NCBI RefSeq assembly: GCF_949987535.1
Contig: NC_080075.1
Span: forward strand, 124,001-188,000
Reading direction: 5' to 3'
From: Balaenoptera acutorostrata
Taxonomy: Eukaryota > Chordata > Mammalia > Artiodactyla > Balaenopteridae
DNA length: 64,000 nucleotides
Position 1 is the stretch's first letter. Each line of letters starts with the position of its first letter. A program made the translations under genes and the position numbers. Under the pieces are notes generated by a model. It saw only the letters and a program-made list of their open reading frames with translations. It did not search any database and was not told where the DNA came from. Of the stretch, positions 47,501 through 58,592 are shown one piece after another.

Positions 47501-50214
47501 AACCCTAACCCTAAGCTACCCGTGACTGCTTCTGCCTCCAATAGATTTCTTAAGAACTAGTGTTTTAAGGAACAGGTTAAAAAGAGAATCCTAATGTGAT
47601 TTCGTGATAATGGGTGTGTTCCTTATATTCTCCTAGTGTCTAAACTCTTCTCCATGGCTGGACCCCCAAATAATATTCCTTTACGTGCTAAGGGGTATCT
47701 AGAGAGTGTGATAGGTTTAATAACTACCCTCACCCTAACGCGTACCCTAACCCTAACCCCTACCCTAACCCTAACCCGTACCCTAATCCTAACCCGTACC
47801 CGAAACCGAGCCCTAACCCTAACACTAACCCTAACCCTACCCCTAACCCTAACCAATACCTTACGCCCTACCCGAACCCCTCCCCGAACCCGTACCCTAA
47901 GCCATACCCTAACCCTCACCCTAACCCTAACCCTAACCCTAAGCTACCCTTGACTGCTTCTGCCTCCAATAGATTTCCTAAGCACTAGTGTTTTAAGGAA
48001 CAGGTTAAAAAGAGAATCCTAATGTGATTTCGTGATAATGGGTGTGTTCCTTATCTTCTCCTAGTGTCTAAACTCTTCTCCATGGCTGGACCCCCAAATA
48101 ATATTCCTTTACGTGCTAAGGGGTATCTAGAGAGTGGGATAGGTTTAATAACTACCCTCACCCTATCGCGTACCCTAACCCTAACCCCTACCCTAACCCT
48201 AACGCGTACCCTAATCCTAACCCGTACCCTAAACCGAGCCCTAACCCTAACACTAACCCTAACCCTAACCCATACCCTACGCCCTACCCGAACCACGCCC
48301 CGAACCCGTACCCTAAGCCGTACCCTAACCCTCAATCTACCCTTAACCCTAACCCTAAGCTACCCTTGACTGCTTCTGCCTCCAATAGATTTCCTAAGCA
48401 CTAGTGTTTTAAGGAACAGGTTAAAAAGAGAATCCTAATGTGATTTCGTGATACTGGGTGTGTTCCTGATCTACTCCTAGTGTCTAAACTCTTCTCCATG
48501 GCTGGACCCCCAAATAATATTCCTTTACGTGCTAAGGGGTATCTAGAGAGTGGGATAGGTTTAATAACTACCCTCACCCTAATGCGTAACCTAACCCTAA
48601 CCCCTACCCTAACACTAACGCGTACCCTAATCCTAACCCGTACCCTAAACCGAGCCCTAACCCTAAAACTACCCCTAACCCTAACCCTAACCCATACCCT
48701 ACGCCCTACCCGAACCCCTCCCCGAACCCGTAACCTAAGCCGTACCCTAACCCTCACCCTAACCCTAACACTAACCCTAAGCTACCCTTGACTGCTTCTG
48801 CCTCCAATAGATTTCCTAAGCACTAGTGTTTTAAGGAACAGGTTAAAAAGAGAATCCTAATGTGATTTCTTGATAATGGGTGTGTTCCTTATCTTCTCCT
48901 CGTGTCTAAACTCTTCTCCATGGCTGGACCCCCAAATAATATTCCTTTACGTGCTAAGGGGTATCTAGAGAGAGGGAGAGGTTTAATAATTACCCTCACC
49001 CTAACGCGTACCCTAACCCTAACCCCTACCCTAACCTTAACGCGTACCCTAATCCTAACCCGTACCCTAAACCGAGCCCTAACCCTAACACTAACCCTAA
49101 CCCTAACCCATACCCTACGCCCTACCCGAACCCCTCGCCGAACCCGTACCCTAAGCCATACCCTAACCCTCACCCTAACCCTAACCCTAACCCTAAGCTA
49201 CCCTTGACTGCTTCTGCCTCCAATAGATTTCCTAAGCACTAGTGTTTTAAGGAACAGGTTAAAAAGAGAATCCTAATGTGATTTCGTGATAATGGGTGTG
49301 TTCCTTATCTTTTCCTAGTGTCTAAACTCTTCTCCATGGCTGGACCCCCAAATAATATTCCTTTACGTGCTAAGGGGTATCTAGAGAGTGTGATAGGTTT
49401 AATAACTACCCTCACCCTAACGCGTACCCTAACCCTAACCCCTACCCTAACCCTAACCCGTACCCTAATCCTAACCCGTACCCGAAACCGAGCCCTAACC
49501 CTAACACTAACCCTAACCCTACCCCTAACCCTAACCAATACCCTACGCCCTACCCGAACCCCTCCCCGAACCCGTACCCTAAGCCATACCCTAACCCTCA
49601 CCCTAACCCTAACCCTAACCCTAAGCTACCCTTGACTGCTTCTGCCTCCAATAGATTTCCTAAGCACTAGTGTTTTAAGGAACAGGTTAAAAAGAGAATC
49701 CTAATGTGATTTCGTGATAATGGGTGTGTTCCTTATCTTCTCCTAGTGTCTAAACTCTTCTCCATGGCTGGACCCCCAAATAATATTCCTTTACGTGCTA
49801 AGGGGTATCTAGAGAGTGTGATAGGTTTAATAACTACCCTCACCCTATCGCGTACCCTAACCCTAACCCCTACCCTAACCCTAACGCGTACCCTAATCCT
49901 AACCCGTACCCTAAACCGAGCCCTAACCCTAACACTAACCCTAACCCTAACCCATACCCTACGCCCTACCCGAACTACGCCCCGAACCCGTACCCTAAGC
50001 CGTACCCTAACCCTCAATCTAACCCTAACCCTAACCCTAAGCTACCCTTGACTGCTTCTGCCTCCAATAGATTTCCTAAGCACTAGTGTTTTAAGGAACA
50101 GGTTAAAAAGAGAATCCTAATGTGATTTCGTGATACTGGGTGTGTTCCTGATCTACTCCTAGTGTCTAAACTCTTCTCCATGGCTGGACCCCCAAATAAT
50201 ATTCCTTTACGTGC
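44224..50214 (+). repeat. 5991 bp tandem segmental duplication, copy 2
   Basis: Second copy, in direct orientation and immediately adjacent. It ends inside the unit at 50162, whose downstream half differs from the corresponding half of 44171. Such close agreement across 14 units, compared with the visible scatter between other unit pairs, implies a very recent event, or an assembly duplication that must be excluded. Confidence 0.92.
46424..46531 (+). repeat. Second copy of the 36 bp triplet sub-repeat
   Basis: Same 36 bp, three-copy expansion as at 40433-40540, carried over by the 5991 bp duplication. No difference between the two was noticed. Confidence 0.87.
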
Positions 50215-51842
50215 TAAGGGGTATCTAGAGAGTGGGATAGGTTTAATAACTACCCTCACCCTAATGCGTAACCTAACCCTAACCCCTACCCTAACATTAA
50301 CGCGTACCCTAATCCTAACCCGTACCCTAAACCGAGCCCTAACCCTAAAACTACCCCTAACCCTAACCCTAACCCATACCCTACGCCCTACCCGAACCCC
50401 TCCCCGAACCCGTATCCTAAGCCGTACCCTAAACCTCACCCTAACCCTAACACTAACCCTAAGCTACCCTTGACTGCTTCTGCATCCAATAGATTTCCTA
50501 AGCACTAGTGTTTTAAGGAACAGGTTAAAAAGAGAATCCTAATGTGATTTCTTGATAATGGGTGTGTTCCTTATCTTCTCCTCGTGTCTAAACTCTTCTC
50601 CATGGCTGGACCCCCAAATAATATTCCTTTACGTGCTAAGGGGTATCTAGAGAGAGGGAGAGGTTTAATAATTACCCTCACCCTAACGCGTACCCTAACC
50701 CTAACCCCTACCCTAACCTTAACGCGTACCCTAATCCTAACCCGTACCCTAAACCGAGCCCTAACCCTAACACTAACCCTAACCCTAACCCATACCCTAC
50801 GCCCTACCCGAACCCCTCGCCGAACCCGTACCCTAAGCCATACCCTAACCCTCACCCTAACCCTAACCCTAACCCTAAGCTACCCTTGACTGCTTCTGCC
50901 TCCAATAGATTTCCTAAGCACTAGTGTTTTAAGGAACAGGTTAAAAAGAGAATCCTAATGTGATTTCTTGATAATGGGTGTGTTCCTTATCTTCTCCTAG
51001 TGTCTAAACTCTTCTCCATGGCTGGACCCCCAAATAATATTACTTTACGTGCTAAGGGGTATCTAGAGAGTGGGATAGGTTTAATAACAACCCTCACCCT
51101 AATGCGTACCCTAACCCTAACCCCTACCCTAACCCTAACACGTACCCTAATCCTAACCCGTAGCCTAAACCAAGCCCTAAGCCTAACACTAGCCCTAACC
51201 CTAACCCTAACCCATACCCTACCCCCTACCCGAACCCCTCCCCGAACCTGTACCGTAAGCCGTACCCTAAGCCTCACCCTAACCCTAACCCTAACCCTAA
51301 GCTACCCTTGACTGCTTCTGCCTCCAATAGATTTCCTAAGAACTAGTGTTTTAAGGAACAGGTTAAAAAGAGAATCCTAATGTGATTTCGTGATAATGGG
51401 AGTGTTCCTTATCTTCTCCTAGTGTCTAAACTCTTCTCCATGGCTGGACCCCAAATAATATTCCTTTACGTGCTAAGCGGTATCTAGAGAGTGTGATAGG
51501 TTTAATAACTACCCTCACCCTAACGCGTACCCTAACCCTAACCCCTACCCTAACCCTAACGCGTACCCTAATCCTAACCCGTAGCCTAAACCGAGCCCTA
51601 ACCCTAACACTAGCCCTAACCCTAACCCTAACCAATACCCTACGCCCTACCCGAACCCCTCCCCGAACCCGTACCCTAAGCCGTACCCTAACCCTCACCC
51701 TAACCCTAACCCTAACACTAAGCTACCCTTGACTGCTTCTGCATCCAATAGATTTCCTAAGCACTAGTGTTTTAAGGAACAGGTTAAAAAGAGAATCCTA
51801 ATGTGATTTCTTGATAATGGGTGTGTTTCTTATCTTCTCCTC
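50215..51842 (+). repeat. End of Q series and two units leading to P1
   Basis: This holds the rest of the Q6 unit begun at 50162, then units at 50584 (Q7), 51000 and 51422. The unit at 51000 has GTAGCCTAAACCAAGCCC and ACCTGTACCGTAAGCC. The unit at 51422 has GATAATGGGAGTG upstream, one C missing in GGACCCCC, GCTAAGCGGTATC and CACTAGCCC. These private marks recur at 56496 and 56918. In the left part of the window the unit at 23218, which also has GTAGCCTAAACC, likewise precedes P1. Confidence 0.85.
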
Positions 51843-53964
51843 GTGTCTAAACTCTTCTCCAAGGCTGGACCCCCAAATAATATTCCTTTACGTTCTAAGG
51901 GGTATCTAGAGAGAGGGAGAGGTTTAATAACTACCCTCACCCTAACGCGTACCCTAACGCATACCCTAACCCTAACCCCTACCCTAACCCTAACGCGTAC
52001 CCTAATCCTAACCCGTACCCTAAACCGAGCCCTAACCCTAACACTAACCCTAACCCTAGCCCTAACCCATACCCTACGCCCTACACGAACCACGCCCCGA
52101 ACCCGTACGCTAAGCCGTACCCTAACCCTCAATCTAACCCTAACCCTAACCCTAAGCTACCCTTGACTGCTTCTGCCTCCAATAGATTTCCTAAGAACTA
52201 GTGTTTTAAGGAACAGGTTAAAAAGAGAATCCTAATGTGATTTTGTGATACTGGGTGTGTTCCTTATCTACTCCTAGTGTCTAAACTCTTCTCCATGGCT
52301 GGACCCCCAAATAATATTCCTTTACGTGCTAAGGGGTATCTACAGAGTGGGATAGGTTTAATAACTACCCTCACCCTAATGCGTAACCTAACCCTAACCC
52401 CTACCCTAACACTAACGCGTACCCTAATCCTAACCCGTACCCTAAACCGAGCCCTAACCCTAACACTACCCCTAACCCTAACCCTAACCCATACCCTACG
52501 CCCTACCCAAACTCCTCCCCGAACCCGTAGCCCAAGCCGTACCCTAACCCTCACCCTAACCCTAACACTAACCCTAAGCTACCCTTGACTGCTTCTGCAT
52601 CCAATAGATTTCCTAAGCACTAGTGTTTTAAGGAACAGGTTAAAAAGAGAATCCTAATGTGATTTCTTGATAATGGGTGTGTTCCTTATCTTCTCCTCGT
52701 GTCTAAACTCTTCTCCATGGCTGGACCCCCAAATAATATTCCTTTACGTGCTAAGGGGTATCTAGAGAGAGGGAGAGGTTTAATAACTACCGTCAACCTA
52801 ACGCGTACCCTAACCCTAACCCCTACCCTAACCTTAACGCGTACCCTAATCCTAACCCGTACCCTAAACCGAGCCCTAACCCTAACACTAACCCTAACCC
52901 TAACCCTAACCCTAACCCATACCCTACGCCCTACCCGAACCCCTCCCCGAACCCGTACCCTAAGCCATACCCTAACCCTCACCCTAACCCTAACCCTAAC
53001 CCTAAGCTACCCTTGACTGCTTCTGCCTCCAATAGATTTCCTAAGCACTAGTGTTTTAAGGAACAGGTTAAAAAGAGAATCCTAATGTGATTTCTTGATA
53101 ATGGGTGTGTTCCTTATCTTCTCCTCGTGTCTAAACTCTTCTCCATGGCTGGACCCCCAAATAATATTCCTTTACGTGCTAAGGGGTATCTAGAGAGTGG
53201 GATAGGTTTAATAACTACCCTCACCCTAATGCGTACCCTAACCCTAACCCCTACCCTAACCCTAACGCGTACCCTAATCCTAACCCGTACCCTAAACCGA
53301 GCCCTAACCCTAACACTAGCCCTAACCCTAACCCTAACCCATACCCTACGCCCTACCAGAACCCCTCCCCGAACCCGTACCCTAAGCCGTACCCTAACCC
53401 TCACCCTCACCCTAACCCTAACCCTAAGCTACCCTTGACTGCTTCTGCCTCCAATAGATTTCCTAAGAACTAGTGTTTTAAAGAACAGGTTAAAAAGAGA
53501 ATCCTAATGTGATTTCTTGATAATGGGTGTGTTCCTTATCTTCTCCTCGTGTCTAAACTCTTCTCCATGGCTGGACCCCCAAATAATATTCCTTTACGTG
53601 CTAAGGGGTATCTAGAGAGAGGGGGAGGTTTAATAACTACCCTCACCCTAACGCGTACCCTAACCCTAACGCCTACCCTAAACCTAACGCGTACCCTAAT
53701 CCTAACCCTTACCCTAAGCCGAGCCCAAACCCTAACACTAACCCTAACCCTAACCCATACCCTACGCCCTACCCGAACCACGCCCCGAACCCGTACCCTA
53801 AGCCGTACCCTAACCCTCAATCTAACCCTAACCCTAACCCTAAGCTACCCTTGACTGCTTCTCCCTCCAATAGATTTCCTAAGCACTAGTGTTTTAAGGA
53901 ACAGGTTAAAAAGAGAATCCTAATGTGATTTCTTGATAATGGGTGTGTTCCTTATCTTCTCCTA
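51843..53964 (+). repeat. P-family block: P1 P2 P3 P4 P5
   Basis: Units start at 51843 (P1, 434), 52277 (P2, 422), 52699 (P3, 428), 53127 (P4, 422) and 53549 (P5, 416). The total is again 2122 bp, but the content differs from the 27166 repeat: P4 and P5 are separate and P6 is missing, so the equal length is a coincidence. P2 has CCCGTAGCCCAAGCC, which is shared with the P2 unit at 58593. Confidence 0.87.
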
Positions 53965-56900
53965 GTGTCAAAACTCTTCTCCATGGCTGGACCCCCAAAT
54001 AATATTCCTTTACGTGCTAAGGGGTATCTAGAGAGTGTGATAGGTTTAATAACTACCCTCACCCTTACGCGTACCCTAAAGCTAACCCCTACCCTAACTC
54101 TAACGCGTACCCTAATCCTAAACCGTAACCGAAACCGAGCCCTAACCCTAACACTAACCCTAACCCTAACCCTAACCCTAAACCATACCCTACGCCCTAC
54201 CCGAACCCCTCCCCGAATCGTACCCTAAGCCATACCCTAACCCTCACCCTAACCCTAACCCTAACCCTAAGCTACCCTTGACTGCTTCTGCCTCCAATAG
54301 ATTTCCTAAGCACTAGTGTTTTAAGGAACAGGTTAAAAAGAGAATCCTAATGTGATTTCGTGATAATGGGTGTGTTCCTTATCTTCTCCTAGTGTCTAAA
54401 CTCTTCTCCATGGCTGGACCCCCAAATAATATTCCTTTAAGTGCTAAGGGGTATCTAGAGAGTGAGATAGGTTTAATAACAACCCTCACCCTAATGCGTA
54501 CCCTAACCCTAACCCCTACTCTAACCCTAACGTGTACCCTAATCCTAACCCGTACCCTAAACCGAGCCCTAACCCTTACACTAGCCCTAACCCTAACCCT
54601 AACCCATACCCTACGCCCTACCCGAACCCCTCCCCGAACCCGCACCCTAAGCCATACCCTAACCCTCACCCTAACCCTAACCCTAACCCTAAGCTACCCT
54701 TGGCTGCTTCTGCCTCAAATAGATTTCTTAAGAACTAGTGTTTTAAGGAACAGGTTAAAAAGAGAATCCTAATGTGATTTCGTGATAATGGGTGTGTTCC
54801 TTATCTTCTCCTAGTGTCTAAACTCTTCTCCATGGCTGGACCCCCAAATAATATTCCTTTACGTGCTAAGGGGTATCTAGAGAGTGTGATAGGTTTAATA
54901 ACTACCCTCACCCTAACGCGTACCCTAACCCTAACCCCTACCCTAACCCTAACCCGTACCCTAATCCTAACCCGTACCCGAAACCGAGCCCTAACCCTAA
55001 CACTAACCCTAACCCTACCCCTAACCCTAACCAATACCCTACGCCCTACCCGAACCCCTCCCCGAACCCGTACCCTAAGCCATACCCTAACCCTCACCCT
55101 AACCCTAACCCTAACCCTAAGCTACCCTTGACTGCTTCTGCCTCCAATAGATTTCCTAAGCACTAGTGTTTTAAGGAACAGGTTAAAAAGAGAATCCTAA
55201 TGTGATTTCGTGATAATGGGTGTGTTCCTTATCTTCTCCTAGTGTCTAAACTCTTCTCCATGGCTGGACCCCCAAATAATATTCCTTTACGTGCTAAGGG
55301 GTATCTAGAGAGTGTGATAGGTTTAATAACTACCCTCACCCTATCGCGTACCCTAACCCTAACCCCTACCCTAACCCTAACGCGTACCCTAATCCTAACC
55401 CGTACCCTAAACCGAGCCCTAACCCTAACACTAACCCTAACCCTAACCCATACCCTACGCCCTACCCGAACTACGCCCCGAACCCGTACCCTAAGCCGTA
55501 CCCTAACCCTCAATCTAACCCTAACCCTAACCCTAAGCTACCCTTGACTGCTTCTGCCTCCAATAGATTTCCTAAGCACTAGTGTTTTAAGGAACAGGTT
55601 AAAAAGAGAATCCTAATGTGATTTCGTGATACTGGGTGTGTTCCTGATCTACTCCTAGTGTCTAAACTCTTCTCCATGGCTGGACCCCCAAATAATATTC
55701 CTTTACGTGCTAAGGGGTATCTAGAGAGTGGGATAGGTTTAATAACTACCCTCACCCTAATGCGTAACCTAACCCTAACCCCTACCCTAACATTAACGCG
55801 TACCCTAATCCTAACCCGTACCCTAAACCGAGCCCTAACCCTAAAACTACCCCTAACCCTAACCCTAACCCATACCCTACGCCCTACCCGAACCCCTCCC
55901 CGAACCCGTATCCTAAGCCGTACCCTAAACCTCACCCTAACCCTAACACTAACCCTAAGCTACCCTTGACTGCTTCTGCATCCAATAGATTTCCTAAGCA
56001 CTAGTGTTTTAAGGAACAGGTTAAAAAGAGAATCCTAATGTGATTTCTTGATAATGGGTGTGTTCCTTATCTTCTCCTCGTGTCTAAACTCTTCTCCATG
56101 GCTGGACCCCCAAATAATATTCCTTTACGTGCTAAGGGGTATCTAGAGAGAGGGAGAGGTTTAATAATTACCCTCACCCTAACGCGTACCCTAACCCTAA
56201 CCCCTACCCTAACCTTAACGCGTACCCTAATCCTAACCCGTACCCTAAACCGAGCCCTAACCCTAACACTAACCCTAACCCTAACCCATACCCTACGCCC
56301 TACCCGAACCCCTCGCCGAACCCGTACCCTAAGCCATACCCTAACCCTCACCCTAACCCTAACCCTAACCCTAAGCTACCCTTGACTGCTTCTGCCTCCA
56401 ATAGATTTCCTAAGCACTAGTGTTTTAAGGAACAGGTTAAAAAGAGAATCCTAATGTGATTTCTTGATAATGGGTGTGTTCCTTATCTTCTCCTAGTGTC
56501 TAAACTCTTCTCCATGGCTGGACCCCCAAATAATATTACTTTACGTGCTAAGGGGTATCTAGAGAGTGGGATAGGTTTAATAACAACCCTCACCCTAATG
56601 CGTACCCTAACCCTAACCCCTACCCTAACCCTAACACGTACCCTAATCCTAACCCGTAGCCTAAACCAAGCCCTAAGCCTAACACTAGCCCTAACCCTAA
56701 CCCTAACCCATACCCTACCCCCTACCCGAACCCCTCCCCGAACCTGTACCGTAAGCCGTACCCTAAGCCTCACCCTAACCCTAACCCTAACCCTAAGCTA
56801 CCCTTGACTGCTTCTGCCTCCAATAGATTTCCTAAGAACTAGTGTTTTAAGGAACAGGTTAAAAAGAGAATCCTAATGTGATTTCGTGATAATGGGAGTG

Positions 56901-57338
56901 TTCCTTAGCTTCTCCTCGTGTCTAAACTCTTCTCCATGGCTGGACCCCAAATAATATTCCTTTACGTGCTAAGCGGTATCTAGAGAGTGTGATAGGTTTA
57001 ATAACTACCCTCACCCTAACGCGTACCCTAACCCTAACCCCTACCCTAACCCTAACGCGTACCCTAATCCTAACCCGTAGCCTAAACCGAGCCCTAACCC
57101 TAACACTAACCCTAACCCTAACCCTAACCCATACCCTATGCCCTACCCGAACCCCTCCCCGAACCCGTACCCTAAGCCGTACCCTAACCCTCAATCTAAC
57201 CCTAACCCTAACCCTAAGCTACCCTTGACTGCTTCTGCCTCCAATAGATTTCCTAAGCACTAGTGTTTTAAGGAACAGGTTAAAAAGAGAATCCTCATGT
57301 GATTTCTTGATAATGGGTGTGTTCCTTAGCTTCTCCTC
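53965..57338 (+). repeat. Third, twice-deleted derivative of the 45431-51842 region
   Basis: Units start at 53965, 54392, 54814, 55242, 55658, 56080, 56496 and 56918. Offsets to the matching units step down: 8534 bp (45431, start of 45858), then 7178 bp (47214, 47636), then 5496 bp (49318, 49746, 50162, 50584, 51000, 51422). The steps of 1356 and 1682 bp equal whole numbers of units (three and four), so two in-register deletions separate this copy from its relative. Hybrid units 54392 (Q1 start, Q3 end) and 54814 mark the two sites. Confidence 0.87.
56898..56944 (+). other. Short conversion-like patch straddling the start of unit 56918
   Basis: The unit at 56918 and its upstream flank share private marks with 51422 on both sides: GATAATGGGAGTG just upstream, and the missing C in GGACCCC with GCTAAGCGG downstream. 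Between these, CCTTAGCTTCTCCTCGTG replaces CCTTATCTTCTCCTAGTG at two linked sites (56908 and 56917). CCTTAGCTTCTCCTCG is the P9 form, found at the start of the next unit (57339). A tract of at most about 47 bp copied from a neighbour is the simplest explanation. Confidence 0.7.
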
Positions 57339-58592
57339 GTGTCTAAACTCTTCTCCATGGCTGGACCCCCAAATAATATTCCTTTACGTGCTAAGGGGTA
57401 TCTAGAGAGTGGGATAGGTTTAATAACTACCCTCACCCTAACGCGTACCCTAACCCTAACCCCTACCCTAACCCTAATGCGTACCCTAATCCTAACCCAT
57501 ACCCTAAACCAAGCCCTAACCCTAACACTAACCCTAACCCTAACCCATACCCTACGCCCTACCCGAACCCCTCCCCGAACCCGTACCCTAAGCCTTACCC
57601 TAAACCTCACCCTAACCCTAACCCTAACCCTAAGATACCCTTGACTGCTTCTGCCTCCAATAGATTTCCTAAGCACTAGTGTTTTAAGGAACAGGTTAAA
57701 AAGAGAATCCTAATGTGATTTCTTGATAATGGGTGTGTTCCTTATCTTCTCCTCGTGTCTAAACTCTTCTCCATGGCTGGACCCCCAAATAATATTCCTT
57801 TACGTGCTAAGGGGTATCTAGAGAGTGTGATAGGTTTAATAACTACCCTCACCCTAACGCGTACCCTAACCCTAACCCCTACCCTAACCCTAACGCGTAC
57901 GCTAATCCTAACCCGTACCCGAAACCGAGCCCTAACCCTAACACTAACCCTAACCCTAACCCTAACCCATACCCTATGCCCTACCCGAACCCCTCCCCGA
58001 ACCCGTACCCTAAGCCGTACCCTAACCCTCAATCTAACCCTAACCCTAACCCTAAGCTACCCTTGACTGCTTCTGCCTCCAATAGATTTCCTAAGCACTA
58101 GTGTTTTAAGGAACAGGTTAAAAAGAGAATCCTCATGTGATTTCTTGATAATGGGTGTGTTCCTTAGCTTCTCCTCGTGTCTAAACTCTTCTCCATGGCT
58201 GGACCCCCAAATAATATTCCTTTACGTGCTAAGGGGTATCTAGAGAGTGGGATAGGTTTAATAACTACCCTCACCCTAACGCGTACCCTAACCCTAACCC
58301 CTACCCTAACCCTAATGCGTACCCTAATCCTAACCCATACCCTAAACCAAGCCCTAACCCTAACACTAACCCTAACCCTAACCCATACCCTACGCCCTAC
58401 CCGAACCCCTCCCCGAACCCGTACCCTAAGCCTTACCCTAAACCTCACCCTAACCCTAACCCTAACCCTAAGATACCCTTGACTGCTTCTGCCTCCAATA
58501 CATTTCCTAAGCACTAGTGTTTTAAGGAACAGGTTAAAAAGAGAATCCTAATGTGATTTCTTGATAATGGGTGTGTTCCTTATCTTCTCCTC
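57339..58592 (+). repeat. P9 P8 P9: 838 bp dimer duplication
   Basis: Units start at 57339 (P9, 416), 57755 (P8, 422) and 58177 (P9, 416). The two P9 units are 838 bp apart and share TCCTCATGTG and CCTTAGCTTCTCC upstream, AAACCAAGCCC, CCTTACCCTAAACC and AAGATACCC. The P8 half of 56918 followed by P9 at 57339 gives the same pair once more. Confidence 0.87.

Noticed and set aside
51843..53964. A fourth full copy of the 2122 bp P repeat
   Set aside because: The length is the same, but the fourth and fifth units are P4 and P5 rather than the P4/P5 fusion and P6, so it is a different arrangement of equal length.
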